Source of the DNA: Rodentibacter pneumotropicus DSM 21403
GTDB lineage: Bacteria; Pseudomonadota; Gammaproteobacteria; Enterobacterales; Pasteurellaceae
Reading direction: 5' to 3'
Length of the DNA stretch: 64,000 nucleotides
Assembly (NCBI RefSeq): GCF_000379905.1
Contig: NZ_KB904056.1
Location: forward strand, 15,157 to 79,156
Shown: positions 1 to 9,518 of the stretch, in pieces
Layout: every line of letters starts with the position of its first letter
How positions within the stretch are numbered: position 1 is the stretch's first letter
The notes under the pieces: generated by a model
The model's database searches: none
Told to the model about the DNA's origin: nothing
Seen by the model: only the letters and a program-made list of their open reading frames with translations
Position numbers and translations under genes: made by a program

Positions 1-361
1 TATTTTTTTTCACATAATCGCCACTGTAATACATCATCGCCAGATTATTAATGGCTCGAATGCTTCCCATCTCTGCCGCTTCACTAAACCACCAATAAGC
101 CTTTTCTTTGTTTTTCTCTACACCGCGACCAAGGTTATAAAGCATCCCTAAATTACCCTGTGCTTGGACATTTCCTTCCAAAGCGAGAGGTTGCATAATT
201 TCAAATACGGATCGCCAATCCTGTTTGTTAGCAAAATCCTGTGCGATATTCATACGTTGTTGATCCGTCAATTTGTCTTTCATTTTCGCTTCTTCGGCAT
301 AACTCGAAAAAGTGTTTGAAAGTCCCCAAAGTGCGGTAAAAATAACGAGAGTTTTTTTCAT
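1..361 (-). CDS. Sel1-repeat secreted protein (3' part outside window)
   Basis: Reading leftwards, the frame opens with a Sec signal peptide ([13 protein letters not shown], cleavage likely after SSYA) and then Sel1/TPR-like units containing A-x-G-N-x-x-A-Q-x-N-L-G-M-L-Y, W-W-x-x-A-A-E-M-G and A-I-N-N-L-A-M-M-Y. Sel1 solenoids usually mediate protein-protein contacts in the periplasm or envelope; no specific role can be assigned. The carboxyl end lies beyond base 1. An alternative in-frame ATG at 370 overlaps the stop of the upstream membrane-protein gene as ATGA. The ATG at 361 has an AGGA about 8 nt upstream, so I prefer it. The two genes are probably translationally coupled. Confidence 0.8.
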   Translation of the reverse strand, partial: MKKTLVIFTALWGLSNTFSSYAEEAKMKDKLTDQQRMNIAQDFANKQDWRSVFEIMQPLALEGNVQAQGNLGMLYNLGRGVEKNKEKAYWWFSEAAEMGSIRAINNLAMMYYSGDYVKKN

Positions 362-366
362 CAAAT

Positions 367-1098
367 TCATCCTGTTAATGTGCCGAGTAAAAGAAGTATA
401 AAGAAAATAGCCGTTATTAAGAACTCCGTTAGACCAACCTGTTTAACAGAAAGTTTCTTACTCGGTAAATAAATTGCACGAACCCAACCGACAAAAAATG
501 CCAATGCGAGATAAAACTGCCCTGTTCCGGCAAAATACGCTGAAAGGAAAGAGTGAAAAAGAATAGATGCCCGTAAATATTTCCGATTTTTCCGTTCACG
601 CATCATTGATTTTACATAAATTATCGTGCCGATAAAAAACAATGAAGGGTAAATGGCAACCCACCAAATTTTCATATCAAAAGTGCGCTCGGAAAAATAA
701 TATGCTCCCATTCCAGCAAGGGCAAAAATCGCAATACCTGCAAGATCATTCAATAAATTACGTTCATCTTTTTGTTTAATGTAATAAATATTCACGCAAA
801 CAAAAGGCAACATTGCCACAATAAAGTAAAGAATTTGCCAATTATAAAATAATGCGGGGAGAGCAAAAACAAGCGTTGCAGCCCCATAAATGAGCGTCCA
901 TTTTTGATATTGTTTGATGTTTTTACCTTTAAATAAATTTAAAAAAGGATAAGACATCAAATAAAGCGAGAACCATGAAATTAATAAAAAGGCATGAGCC
1001 CACACAGGATGGCTAAGCAACATTCCATAAAAGAAAGGTAATAATGCCATAACAATAGCACCATACTGATTAGAAATTAAGAGTTTCATATTAGACAT
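367..1098 (-). CDS. YwiC-like family integral membrane protein
   Basis: The 243-residue protein is almost entirely hydrophobic, with about eight membrane segments. Near the N terminus it carries the family signature: NQYGA, then a helix containing LLPFFYGML, then W and YLMSYP. These match the YwiC-like family, whose biochemical function is unknown; in Bacillus subtilis the namesake lies near anaerobic nitrate genes. An ATG at 1089 (MKLLIS) is an alternative start. The stop overlaps the possible start of the Sel1-repeat gene downstream. It is divergent from ridA, with a shared promoter region of about 100 bp. Confidence 0.75.
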   Translation of the reverse strand: MSNMKLLISNQYGAIVMALLPFFYGMLLSHPVWAHAFLLISWFSLYLMSYPFLNLFKGKNIKQYQKWTLIYGAATLVFALPALFYNWQILYFIVAMLPFVCVNIYYIKQKDERNLLNDLAGIAIFALAGMGAYYFSERTFDMKIWWVAIYPSLFFIGTIIYVKSMMRERKNRKYLRASILFHSFLSAYFAGTGQFYLALAFFVGWVRAIYLPSKKLSVKQVGLTEFLITAIFFILLLLGTLTG

Positions 1099-1201
1099 AA
1101 GTGAGAATAATTATCGAATATTCTACTCCGGTAAACTCGAATTTACAAAGCCTTAGCCACCCTTTAGAATACAACCGGTCTAGTTTTTGAAGGAAAATAT
1201 T

Positions 1202-1552
1202 ATGACGATCAAACGAATTCATCCCAGCGAACGTTTTTGCGAAATTTCTATTTATAACGGAATTGCCTATTTTGCCGGACAAGTACCGGAAGAAACCCTT
1301 GAAAAAAATGCTTACGAGCAAACGAAAGAAGTACTTTCTCTCATTGATAAATTACTTGCAGAAATCGGCTCTCACAAAGGCAATATTCTCAATGCGCAGA
1401 TCTTTCTTGCCGATATGCAAGATTATGCCCAATTAAACCAAGCATGGGATGAATGGGTTGATCGATCAAATCCGCCAAGCCGTGCAACTGTTGAAGCAAA
1501 ATTAGCCGTGCCGGAATGGAAAGTGGAAATTGTGATTACAGCGGCGGTTTAA
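1202..1552 (+). CDS. RidA/YoaB-family enamine-imine deaminase
   Basis: This 116-residue protein matches the YoaB branch of the RidA (YjgF/UK114) family along its length. Visible family segments are the N-terminal T-I-x-R-I, the Q-I-F-L-A-D-x-x-D-Y central block with A-W-D-x-W, and P-S-R-A-T-V-E-A-x-L near the C terminus, where Arg contacts the substrate carboxylate. RidA proteins hydrolyse reactive 2-aminoacrylate-type enamines in the cytosol; YoaB-branch substrates are less certain. The start at 1202 is supported by GAAGGA 7 nt upstream. A longer TTG-initiated frame from 1187 would swallow that site. Confidence 0.88.
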   Translation: MTIKRIHPSERFCEISIYNGIAYFAGQVPEETLEKNAYEQTKEVLSLIDKLLAEIGSHKGNILNAQIFLADMQDYAQLNQAWDEWVDRSNPPSRATVEAKLAVPEWKVEIVITAAV

Positions 1553-1651
1553 ATATTAAATTTGTGATCCATAGCAAAGAAATTTTTTTTCATTTTTCTT
1601 ACAATTCAAACACCTTTTTATAATTATAAATAACAAGTGTAAGGAGTAATT

Positions 1652-2053
1652 ATGCAAGCATGGACAACTGAAATGTGGCAAACTGCCGGGATAGGTTTAA
1701 CTGTCGGCGTTATCCTCGGCTATTTAATTTTACGTTTAACCAAAGGATCGGTAAAACAACAAGTTCAAACGGAAACCGAGCTGAAAGCGGTGAAAGCCCG
1801 GCTTGAAACCCAAAATGAGCAACTCGAAAAACATTTCGCGGAAAGCGCTGAGTTGTTTAAAACTCTTATTAGCGATTATCAAAAACTCTATCGCCATTAT
1901 GCCAATTCTTCCAACGCTTTATTAGGAGAAAACCCGAAAGGTTTATTTACGCAACAATTAATCACTGCCACTGATAAACCGCAAAATGAACCTCCTCTTG
2001 ATTATTCCGAAGGCTCGTCAGGGCTGCTTAAAACGGAAAAAGAAAATCATTAA
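1652..2053 (+). CDS. zapG: ZapG (YhcB, DUF1043) cell-envelope/division protein
   Basis: A single N-terminal membrane helix (about residues 9-28) is followed by a Lys/Glu-rich coiled coil (about 35-90) and a low-complexity tail, the layout of YhcB/ZapG. E. coli YhcB is an inner-membrane division and envelope protein that contacts divisome and cell-shape factors. The family core L-I-S-D-Y-Q-K-L-Y-R-H-Y is present. Its position just upstream of a degQ-type protease reproduces the conserved yhcB-degQ neighbourhood of gammaproteobacteria. It has its own ribosome site (AAGGAG, 1640s) and a strong terminator after it. Confidence 0.9.
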   Translation: MQAWTTEMWQTAGIGLTVGVILGYLILRLTKGSVKQQVQTETELKAVKARLETQNEQLEKHFAESAELFKTLISDYQKLYRHYANSSNALLGENPKGLFTQQLITATDKPQNEPPLDYSEGSSGLLKTEKENH

Positions 2054-2066
2054 ATAGTTCTAAATA

Positions 2067-2108
2067 CGGTCAGAAAAAACAATTTCAATTCTGACCGCAC
2101 TTTTTTAA
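2067..2108 (+). terminator. Rho-independent terminator built on an uptake sequence
   Basis: CGGTCAGAA (2067-2075) pairs with TTCTGACCG (2089-2097), followed by a T run. The right arm belongs to an uptake-sequence copy in reverse orientation (ACCGCACTT). It separates zapG from degQ. Confidence 0.85.
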
Positions 2109-2227
2109 TTTTTTTTCTCAAATACCTTGTTTTTCTTGAACATTTTATTTATTCCTTTGTCTGATGAAACACCATTAGGTATGAACCTTTCTCTTTCATA
2201 AGAAAGATTGTTTTACTTGGAGACTAT

Positions 2228-3619
2228 ATGAAAAAAAGACATTTTATATTAAGCAGCATTGCATTAGGTTTAGGCGTTTTAGGTACATCTGTGAGTACGC
2301 AAGCAAACTTGCCAAGTTTTGTTATCCAACAAAACAGCCTTGCCCCGATGCTTGAAAAAGTACAGCCTGCGGTGGTTACGATATCCGTGGAAGGCAAAGC
2401 AAAAAATAGCGGTCGTTCTTTCCTTCCTGATGATATTCCTGAGGAATTTAAATTTTTCTTTGGCGATCAGTTTGCCGAACAATTTGGCAATCGTGGCAGT
2501 GGTCGACACTTTCGTGGCTTAGGTTCCGGTGTGGTGATTAATGCAGATAAAGGTTATGTATTAACCAATAACCATGTGATTAATGATGCCGATAAAATCA
2601 ACGTAGCCTTACAAGATGGGCGTGAATTTAAAGCAAAATTAGTAGGGAAAGATGAACAATCGGATATTGCACTGATTCAAATTGAAAAACCATCAAATTT
2701 GACCGCACTTAAATTTGCCGATTCCGACAAATTACGTGTAGGCGATTTCACCGTTGCTATCGGTAATCCATTTGGATTGGGACAAACCGTAACTTCCGGC
2801 ATTGTTTCCGCACTCGGGCGTTCAACAGGTTCTGACAGTGGCGCTTATGAAAACTATATTCAAACCGATGCAGCAGTAAACCGTGGTAATTCCGGCGGTG
2901 CATTGGTGAATTTAAATGGAGAGTTAATCGGGATCAATACGGCAATTATCTCTCCAAGCGGTGGTAATGCCGGAATTGCATTTGCTATACCAAGTAACCA
3001 AGCCCATAATATCGTTCAACAAATCTTAGAATTTGGTGAAGTGCGTCGTGGTTTACTCGGTATTAAAGGCGGTGAATTAAATGCTGATTTAGCTAAAGCC
3101 TTTAACGTAAATGCACAACAAGGTGCGTTTGTAAGCGAGGTATTGCCTAACTCTGCCGCAGAAAAAGCCGGAATCAAAGCAGGCGATGTAATTACCGCAA
3201 TGAATGGTCAGAAAATTTCAAGCTTTGCTGAAATGCGGGCAAAAATAGCTACTTCCGGTGCGGGTAAAGAAATTGAGCTAACCTATTTACGTGATGGCAA
3301 ATCACAGAATGTGAAAGTCAAATTACAAGCGGATGATGGTAAAGGTCAGAGCGCAAGCAGCATTGAATTGCGAGCCCTAGATGGCGCAGAATTAAATAAC
3401 TACAATGCGAAAGGGATAAAAGGGATTGAAATCAGTAAAGTTCAACCTAACTCCCTTGCAGCTCAACGTGGTTTAAAAGCCGGTGATATTATCATTGGCG
3501 TAAACCGCCAAGCGGTAGAATCAACCCAAGATTTACGTAAAGTTTTAGAAGAAAAACCTTCCGCTGTGGCACTAAATATCTTGCGTGGAGAAAATAATTT
3601 CTACTTATTAGTACAATAA
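2228..3619 (+). CDS. degQ: Periplasmic serine protease/chaperone DegQ (HtrA)
   Basis: 463 residues. A signal peptide of about 26 residues ends in STQA. The trypsin-like domain has the triad His116 (NNHV), Asp146 (SDIAL) and Ser222 (GNSGG). Two PDZ domains follow (about 275-365 and 385-460), giving the full DegP/DegQ architecture. The short LA-loop region resembles DegQ more than DegP. It degrades or holds misfolded envelope proteins. It follows zapG, as yhcB precedes degQ in enterics. The membrane-anchored paralogue degS is also in this window, but 16 kb away and on the other strand, unlike the degQ-degS pair of E. coli. Confidence 0.93.
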   Translation: MKKRHFILSSIALGLGVLGTSVSTQANLPSFVIQQNSLAPMLEKVQPAVVTISVEGKAKNSGRSFLPDDIPEEFKFFFGDQFAEQFGNRGSGRHFRGLGSGVVINADKGYVLTNNHVINDADKINVALQDGREFKAKLVGKDEQSDIALIQIEKPSNLTALKFADSDKLRVGDFTVAIGNPFGLGQTVTSGIVSALGRSTGSDSGAYENYIQTDAAVNRGNSGGALVNLNGELIGINTAIISPSGGNAGIAFAIPSNQAHNIVQQILEFGEVRRGLLGIKGGELNADLAKAFNVNAQQGAFVSEVLPNSAAEKAGIKAGDVITAMNGQKISSFAEMRAKIATSGAGKEIELTYLRDGKSQNVKVKLQADDGKGQSASSIELRALDGAELNNYNAKGIKGIEISKVQPNSLAAQRGLKAGDIIIGVNRQAVESTQDLRKVLEEKPSAVALNILRGENNFYLLVQ

Positions 3620-3655
3620 ATTTAAAAGTGCGGTCTCTTTGACCGCCATTTTATC

Positions 3656-3691
3656 AAAACGGTGTTTTATCAAAGATAAGCACCGTTTTTT
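3656..3691 (+). terminator. Rho-independent terminator after degQ
   Basis: AAAACGGTG (3656-3664) pairs with CACCGTTTT (3681-3689) and runs into Ts. A smaller hairpin, GCGGTC/GACCGC made from an uptake-sequence copy, lies just before it at about 3630-3646. Confidence 0.8.
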
Positions 3692-3765
3692 CATGGGAAA
3701 AACTAGGGAAAAATCCTCTCTTATGCTATAATTTCCGCAATTTTTTGATCAAAAAAGGAATACTC

Positions 3766-6408
3766 ATGACGGATTCAATTCAATCCTCAATTACCCCTGT
3801 CAATATTGAAGAAGAACTCAAATCCTCCTACCTTGACTATGCGATGTCCGTGATTGTCGGACGTGCCTTACCCGATGTACGTGACGGTTTAAAACCCGTA
3901 CACCGCCGTGTGTTGTTTTCTATGGATCGTGAAGGCAATACGGCAAATAAAAAATATGTCAAATCTGCTCGCGTAGTGGGGGATGTGATCGGTAAATATC
4001 ACCCTCATGGTGATTCTGCCGTTTACGATACAATCGTCCGTATGGCACAGCCGTTCTCACTTCGTTATATGTTGGTGGACGGGCAAGGTAACTTTGGTTC
4101 GATTGATGGCGATGCACCGGCAGCAATGCGTTATACCGAAGTACGTATGCAAAAAATCACTCAAGCCTTACTTACGGATTTAGATAAAGAAACCGTCAAT
4201 TTCTCGCCAAACTATGATGGCGAATTAATGATTCCTGATGTATTGCCTACCCGTATTCCGGCACTGCTTGCAAACGGCTCATCCGGTATTGCCGTAGGGA
4301 TGGCAACCAATATTCCTCCTCATAATCTCAATGAAGTATTAAACGGTTGCCTGGCTTATATTGATAACAACGACATCACTATTGATGAATTAATGCAATA
4401 TATTCCCGGTCCTGACTTCCCTACTGCCGCATTGATCAATGGTCGTAAAGGTATTGAAGAAGCCTATCGTACCGGTCGTGGTAAAGTGTATGTTCGTGCT
4501 CGTGCAACGGTTGAAACCAATGATAAAGGGCGTGAACAAATTATTGTGTCCGAATTGCCTTATCAAGTTAACAAGGCAAAATTAGTGGAAAAAATTGCCG
4601 AGCTTATTCGCGAGAAAAAAATTGAAGGAATCAGCAATATTACCGACCTTTCAAACAAAGAAGGGATTCGTATTGAGATTGACATCAAACGCGATGCTGT
4701 AGGTGAAGTGGTATTAAACCACCTTTATTCGCTCACCCAAATGCAAGTGACCTTCGGGATCAATATGGTTGCGCTGGATCACGGTCAGCCACGTTTATTT
4801 AATCTGAAAGAAATCATTGAAGCCTTTGTGTTACACCGCCGTGAAGTGGTCACTCGTCGCTCAATTTTTGAACTTCGTAAAGCCCGTGAACGTACCCATA
4901 TTTTAGAAGGCTTAGCGGTGGCGCGTTCTAATATTGATGAAATGATCGCCATCATTCGCAATTCCAAAAACAGAGAAGAAGCCGCTAATGCCATTAGCTC
5001 CCGTTCTTGGGCATTACACACAGATATTATTAACTTACTTGATATCACCGCCCGTCCGGATGATCTTGAGGAAGGATTGGGTATTCAAGGCGAACAATAT
5101 TATTTATCACCAGCGCAAGTCAATGCAATTTTAGAACTTCGCTTACACCGTTTAACCGGTATCGCTTTTGAAGAAGTGGTGAAAGAATACCAAGAATTAT
5201 TGGTGAAAATTGCCGATCTTCTTCATATTTTAGGCAGCGCAGAACGTTTAATGGAAGTGATCCGTGAAGAATTGGAAGAAGTGAAATCACAGTTTGGTGA
5301 TGAACGTTTAACTGAAATTACCGCAGCTTCAGGAGATATTGATTTAGAAGATCTTATCGCTCAAGAAGATGTGGTGGTGACACTTTCCCATGAAGGCTAT
5401 GTGAAATATCAACCACTAACCGATTATGAAGCCCAACGCCGTGGCGGAAAAGGAAAATCAGCGACAAAGATGAAAGAAGAAGATTTCATCGAAAAACTCT
5501 TGGTTGCCAATACCCACGACACCATTCTCTGTTTCTCAAGCCGTGGGCGTTTATATTGGTTAAAAGTGTATCAACTCCCACAAGCCAGCCGTGGCGCACG
5601 CGGTCGTCCAATTGTAAACATTCTACCGCTACAAGAAAATGAACGTATCACCGCAATCTTGCCGGTTTCCGCTTATGAAGAAGATAAATTTGTAGTAATG
5701 GCAACGGCAGGCGGAATTGTGAAAAAAATTGCCCTCACCGAATTCAGCCGTCCACGTTCAAGCGGCATCATCGCCTTAAATTTACGTGATGAAGATGAGC
5801 TTATCGGTGTGGATATTACCGACGGCAGCAACGAAATTATGTTGTTCTCTTCTCAAGGTCGAGTGGTGCGTTTCTCAGAAACCGCCGTACGTGCAATGGG
5901 ACGCCTAGCCACAGGGGTTCGAGGAATAAAACTCGCATTAACCAATGATATGTCGGAAGATGAAAGTGCGGTCGAAATTGAAGAAGTTTCTGATGAAAAC
6001 ACAGAAGATACTTTAGATCTCAATATCGACAAAGTGGTTTCCTTGGTGATTCCAAAAGGCGAAGGCGCAATCTTGACCGCAACCCAAAACGGTTACGGTA
6101 AACGCACACAATTAAGCGAATATCCGACAAAATCCCGTAATACGAAAGGGGTAATTTCTATTAAGGTGAGTGAACGTAACGGTAAAGTCGTAGCAGCAAC
6201 TCAAGTGGAAGAAACCGATCAAATTATGCTGATCACCGATGCCGGTACGTTAGTTCGTACCCGTGTAAGTGAGGTCAGTATTGTAGGTCGCAACACCCAA
6301 GGGGTACGCCTAATCCGCACCGCCGAAAATGAAAATGTTGTTAGTCTTGAGCGTGTATGTGATGTAGATGAAGAGGAAATATCACAGGATTCCGATACTG
6401 AACAATAA
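3766..6408 (+). CDS. gyrA: DNA gyrase subunit A
   Basis: 880 residues, the usual length. The breakage-reunion domain contains the active tyrosine at about Tyr123 (AAMRY), and the C-terminal beta-pinwheel carries the GyrA box QRRGGKG (from about residue 560). With GyrB it introduces negative supercoils into DNA. The quinolone-resistance region reads GDSAVYD, so Ser84 and Asp88 (H. influenzae numbering) are wild type and no classic quinolone-resistance substitution is seen at these sites. The start at 3766 follows AAAGGA. An in-frame extension to 3745 would include that ribosome site and is rejected. The gene is monocistronic, closed by an uptake-sequence hairpin. Confidence 0.97.
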   Translation: MTDSIQSSITPVNIEEELKSSYLDYAMSVIVGRALPDVRDGLKPVHRRVLFSMDREGNTANKKYVKSARVVGDVIGKYHPHGDSAVYDTIVRMAQPFSLRYMLVDGQGNFGSIDGDAPAAMRYTEVRMQKITQALLTDLDKETVNFSPNYDGELMIPDVLPTRIPALLANGSSGIAVGMATNIPPHNLNEVLNGCLAYIDNNDITIDELMQYIPGPDFPTAALINGRKGIEEAYRTGRGKVYVRARATVETNDKGREQIIVSELPYQVNKAKLVEKIAELIREKKIEGISNITDLSNKEGIRIEIDIKRDAVGEVVLNHLYSLTQMQVTFGINMVALDHGQPRLFNLKEIIEAFVLHRREVVTRRSIFELRKARERTHILEGLAVARSNIDEMIAIIRNSKNREEAANAISSRSWALHTDIINLLDITARPDDLEEGLGIQGEQYYLSPAQVNAILELRLHRLTGIAFEEVVKEYQELLVKIADLLHILGSAERLMEVIREELEEVKSQFGDERLTEITAASGDIDLEDLIAQEDVVVTLSHEGYVKYQPLTDYEAQRRGGKGKSATKMKEEDFIEKLLVANTHDTILCFSSRGRLYWLKVYQLPQASRGARGRPIVNILPLQENERITAILPVSAYEEDKFVVMATAGGIVKKIALTEFSRPRSSGIIALNLRDEDELIGVDITDGSNEIMLFSSQGRVVRFSETAVRAMGRLATGVRGIKLALTNDMSEDESAVEIEEVSDENTEDTLDLNIDKVVSLVIPKGEGAILTATQNGYGKRTQLSEYPTKSRNTKGVISIKVSERNGKVVAATQVEETDQIMLITDAGTLVRTRVSEVSIVGRNTQGVRLIRTAENENVVSLERVCDVDEEEISQDSDTEQ

Positions 6409-6419
6409 CTCTAAGCAAT

Positions 6420-6453
6420 AAAAAAGTGCGGTTAAAATTAACCGCACTTTTTT
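6420..6453. terminator. Inverted uptake-sequence pair forming a bidirectional terminator
   Basis: AAAAAGTGCGGTTAA and its complement, separated by a few bases, form a long perfect hairpin with A and T runs on either side. It can close gyrA on the plus strand and the small lipoprotein gene on the minus strand. Confidence 0.85.
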
Positions 6454-6466
6454 CAATGTTTGTGCC

Positions 6467-6610
6467 TTAACGATTTACACCCCAATGACGGGTGTCTTTA
6501 TCAAATTTCATCCCGGAATGAGATCCTTCCGAACCATTAAAATACACATCTTTGTTGGCACAAGCAGAAATAATCAATGCTCCCACAACAACGAATAATA
6601 ATTTTTTCAT
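6467..6610 (-). CDS. Small lipoprotein, 47 residues
   Basis: A short minus-strand frame begins MKKLLFVVVGALIISACAN. It has a charged start, a hydrophobic stretch and the lipobox I-S-A-C, so the mature peptide would be a lipid-anchored chain of about 29 residues containing GSEGSHSGMKFD and ending HWGVNR. The AGGT-like purine run upstream (about 6613-6620) could be the ribosome site. I do not recognise a family; the mature part is too short for a domain. It is convergent with gyrA and divergent from the queuosine genes. Confidence 0.6.
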   Translation of the reverse strand: MKKLLFVVVGALIISACANKDVYFNGSEGSHSGMKFDKDTRHWGVNR

Positions 6611-6772
6611 GACATCTACCTTTGTTTACTATGATCAAATCGCTCCGGATTATAGCATAATCCAACAACTTTCAGGCAATAATAATGATTTCCCTCCGGC
6701 GTATTTTTATTTACGCCGAAAATGCAAAGTCTCTTGATAAAATCCTTTATCCCTTCTAAAATGCTCCCTCTT

Positions 6773-6809
6773 ATGTAGTTCGCAAACCTCCTACACAAAA
6801 AAACTAGGT
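6773..6809 (+). promoter_or_regulatory. preQ1-I riboswitch controlling queC
   Basis: P1 is TGTAG (6774-6778) with CTACA (6791-6795). The loop TTCGCAAACCTC contains ACCT (6786-6789), which can pair with AGGT (6806-6809) after the A-rich tail ACAAAAAAACT. This is the H-type pseudoknot of the preQ1-I class. The AGG of the tail is also the Shine-Dalgarno of queC, whose ATG is 9 nt further on, so ligand binding should hide the ribosome site. The layout fits translational control of preQ1 biosynthesis. Confidence 0.85.
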
Positions 6810-6817
6810 ACAACATC

Positions 6818-7501
6818 ATGAATATTTCAAACCCAAATCACAATCGAAAGGCGGTTGTGATCTTTTCAGGCGGGCAAGATTCCACCACCTGTTTATTCCA
6901 AGCCATTGCCGATTACGGCAAGGAAAATGTCGAAGCAATCACTTTTCAATACGGTCAGCGTCACGCTATTGAGCTAGAAAAAGCACAGTGGATCGCCCAA
7001 GATCTTGGCATCAAACAAACTTTAATCGATACCTCCGTCATAAAAGCCATTACCCATAACGCCCTCATGGATAAACAGGCGAAAATCGAACAAAAAAATA
7101 ATGAAATCCCCAATACCTTTGTCGATGGTCGAAACGCACTATTTTTACTTTATGCGGCAATTTATGCAAAGGGGCAAGGTATTCAAGATATCATCACAGG
7201 TGTATGTGAAACGGACTTTAGCGGCTATCCGGATTGCCGTGATGTATTCATCAAGTCTATGAATGTGACCCTTAACCTCGCCATGGATTATCCCTTCACG
7301 ATTAAAACACCCTTAATGTATCTCACCAAAGCCCAAACTTGGCAACTCGCTGATGAATTGGGCGTGTTAGATTATATACGCACCCACACTCATACCTGCT
7401 ACGAAGGCATCGAAGGCGGTTGTAGGCAATGCCCAAGTTGTCGATTACGCAATCAAGGGTTATGGGAATATCTCGCACAAAAGGGGGAACGCAATGTTTA
7501 A
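6818..7501 (+). CDS. queC: 7-cyano-7-deazaguanine synthase QueC
   Basis: 227 residues. The N-terminal PP-loop ATP site is SGGQDSTT (about 15-22). A C-terminal zinc cluster, [15 protein letters not shown], supplies four cysteines. QueC converts 7-carboxy-7-deazaguanine and ammonia to preQ0 using ATP, on the path to queuosine in tRNA. It is the first gene of queC-queD-queE. Its end overlaps queD by 8 bp, so translation is coupled. Expression is probably set by the preQ1 riboswitch directly upstream. Confidence 0.96.
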   Translation: MNISNPNHNRKAVVIFSGGQDSTTCLFQAIADYGKENVEAITFQYGQRHAIELEKAQWIAQDLGIKQTLIDTSVIKAITHNALMDKQAKIEQKNNEIPNTFVDGRNALFLLYAAIYAKGQGIQDIITGVCETDFSGYPDCRDVFIKSMNVTLNLAMDYPFTIKTPLMYLTKAQTWQLADELGVLDYIRTHTHTCYEGIEGGCRQCPSCRLRNQGLWEYLAQKGERNV

Positions 7502-7919
7502 AATTTCCAAAGAATTTAGTTTTGATATGGCGCATTTATTAGACGGTCACGATGGAAAATGTCAAAACCTGCACGGTCACACTTATAAATTACAGGTAGA
7601 GATTATGGGCGATTTGTCCCCACTTGGTGCTAAAAAATCTATGGTGATTGATTTTTCCGATCTCAAAACTATTGTCAAAAAAGCCATTTTAGAGCCAATG
7701 GATCACGCCTTTATTTATGATGAAACCAACGAGCGTGAAAGTAAAATCGCCAAATTGTTACAAGAGGTTGATTCCAAAATCTTTGGCGTACCTTTCCGCA
7801 CAACCGCTGAAGAACTCGCTCGTTTTATTTTTAATCGCTTAAAATATGATGAAAAACTTGCGGTTTCCACCATTCGATTATGGGAAACCCCTACTTCTTT
7901 TTGTGAGTATTCGGAGTAA
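7494..7919 (+). CDS. queD: 6-carboxy-5,6,7,8-tetrahydropterin synthase QueD
   Basis: 141 residues of the 6-pyruvoyl-tetrahydropterin-synthase fold. The zinc-binding histidines are seen as D-M-A-H near residue 13 and L-H-G-H-T-Y in the next block; C-Q-N-L-H-G-H includes the catalytic Cys region. A second conserved piece is M-D-H-A-F-I-Y. QueD makes 6-carboxytetrahydropterin from dihydroneopterin triphosphate for queuosine synthesis. It overlaps queC by 8 bp, and queE follows after 6 bp. Confidence 0.95.
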   Translation: MFKISKEFSFDMAHLLDGHDGKCQNLHGHTYKLQVEIMGDLSPLGAKKSMVIDFSDLKTIVKKAILEPMDHAFIYDETNERESKIAKLLQEVDSKIFGVPFRTTAEELARFIFNRLKYDEKLAVSTIRLWETPTSFCEYSE

Positions 7920-7925
7920 AGTGCG

Positions 7926-8555
7926 GTGAAAAATCAAGCTGTTTTAGAACCGCACTTTAATATTGTGGAAATTTTTGAAAGCCTACAAGGGGAAGGTTTC
8001 AACACCGGTATGCCCAGTATTTTTGTACGTTTTGGTAAATGCAATCTTGCCTGCCCCTGGTGCGATACAGCGTATAATCAATTTGAACGTCAATCCGCCT
8101 CGCAAATTCTGGCAAAAGTGCGGTCATTTTCCGCAAAGAATATCATCATCACCGGTGGCGAACCCACTATCGTGCCGCATATTGAATACTTACTCGAACA
8201 ATTCAAACAAGCAGGCTATTTTCTTGCCATTGAAACAAACGGCTTAAAATCCGTTCCGCCACAAATTGATTACATCGCCACCAGCCCTAAACGACTTTAT
8301 TCACACAAATACGGAAAACAATGTATTGCCTTTGCTAATGAGGTGCGTATTGTCGTGGATGAAAATATCCTGCCTTTCTGTGAATTGATCGAGCAAAAAA
8401 TTCAGGCTGAACATTACTATCTTTCCCCTTGTGAAGTAGAAGGGAAAATGAATTTACTGGAAACCATCACCCAGTTAGGCAAACTCAATCAGCGCACCAA
8501 CAAACCCAAATGGCAATTAAGTTTACAAACCCATAAATTAGTGGGGATTGAATAA
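7926..8555 (+). CDS. queE: 7-carboxy-7-deazaguanine synthase QueE (radical SAM)
   Basis: 209 residues. The radical-SAM iron-sulfur motif is C-N-L-A-C-P-W-C (C-x3-C-x2-C), followed by the GGEP motif (TGGEPT) for S-adenosylmethionine binding. The N-terminal substrate segment is F-E-S-L-Q-G-E-G. QueE ring-contracts 6-carboxytetrahydropterin to 7-carboxy-7-deazaguanine between QueD and QueC. The start is GTG at 7926, six bases after the queD stop; the stop-to-start junction contains an uptake-sequence core (AAGTGCGGT). The next in-frame ATG (about 8007) would remove the substrate segment, so GTG is preferred. Confidence 0.93.
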   Translation: MKNQAVLEPHFNIVEIFESLQGEGFNTGMPSIFVRFGKCNLACPWCDTAYNQFERQSASQILAKVRSFSAKNIIITGGEPTIVPHIEYLLEQFKQAGYFLAIETNGLKSVPPQIDYIATSPKRLYSHKYGKQCIAFANEVRIVVDENILPFCELIEQKIQAEHYYLSPCEVEGKMNLLETITQLGKLNQRTNKPKWQLSLQTHKLVGIE

Positions 8556-8669
8556 AACACAATCGGAAAAATAAGGCGGCTACAATTCACTCACTAAATG
8601 TTTTGGGCTAGCCATTTTTTGTTAAATTTCGTACTATACGCCATCTTTTTCTCATTTTTTTCTTTGACG

Positions 8670-9425
8670 ATGAATCATCTTGAACTTGAACAACTTCTTA
8701 ACCAAACCCTCAATTCAAACCAAATTTCCGACTATGCGCCAAACGGTTTACAAGTCGAGGGTAAAGCAAATATCAAAAAAATCGTTACCGGCGTAACGGC
8801 AAGCCAAGCGTTAATCGATTATGCCGTCAGCCAGCAAGCAGACGCCCTCCTCGTCCATCATGGCTATTTTTGGAAAAGCGAAAATCCCTGTATTCGGGGA
8901 ATGAAAGGCAAACGTATTAAAACCCTGTTAATCAATGACATTAATTTATATGGCTATCACCTGCCTTTAGATGTGCATCCTGAATTAGGTAACAATGCAC
9001 AACTTGCTAAACTGTTAGGGATTGAAAATCTACGCCCACTTGAAAATAACACACCAAGTATTCCTGTTTGGGGCGAGTTAAATCAACCGGTAACGGCAGA
9101 GGAATTTGCCTTACGCATTGAACAAGTCCTTCACCGAAAACCTCTAATTTGCACGGAAAACGGACCGCACTTTATCTGTAAAATAGGAATTTGTAGCGGA
9201 GGCGGACAGGGCTACATCGACTTGGCAGCGGCACAAGGTTGTGATGCCTTTATTACAGGCGAAGTATCAGAACAAACCATTCATTCCGCCCGTGAGCAAG
9301 GGATACATTTTTTTGCCGCCGGTCATCACGCCACCGAACGTTACGGCATTAAAGCATTAGGCGAATGGCTGGCGAAAGAATATGGCTTTAATGTGGAATT
9401 TAAGGATATTGATAATCCGGCGTAG
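8670..9425 (+). CDS. NIF3/YbgI-family metal-binding protein
   Basis: 251 residues from the ATG at 8670. E. coli YbgI is 247 residues, whereas the frame extended to 8598 would add a hydrophobic stretch not found in the family. Metal ligands are visible as L-V-H-H-G-Y-F-W and H-L-P-L-D-V-H in the first half, and G-H-H-A-T-E-R-Y near the end. The family forms toroidal hexamers with a di-metal centre; it is often labelled GTP cyclohydrolase 1 type 2, but its physiological reaction is not settled. No clear ribosome site precedes 8670. Confidence 0.88.
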   Translation: MNHLELEQLLNQTLNSNQISDYAPNGLQVEGKANIKKIVTGVTASQALIDYAVSQQADALLVHHGYFWKSENPCIRGMKGKRIKTLLINDINLYGYHLPLDVHPELGNNAQLAKLLGIENLRPLENNTPSIPVWGELNQPVTAEEFALRIEQVLHRKPLICTENGPHFICKIGICSGGGQGYIDLAAAQGCDAFITGEVSEQTIHSAREQGIHFFAAGHHATERYGIKALGEWLAKEYGFNVEFKDIDNPA

Positions 9426-9518
9426 TATACTGGTTCAACCAAAAAGCCGTTTCGTTGCTCAAAATAGGCAAAACAGGTATAATCCACACAATTTTTCATT
9501 CAACCAATAGGAAAAAAT

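Noticed and set aside
3950-4140. Quinolone-resistance substitution in gyrA
   Set aside because: Ser84 and Asp88 are both wild type (GDSAVYD).
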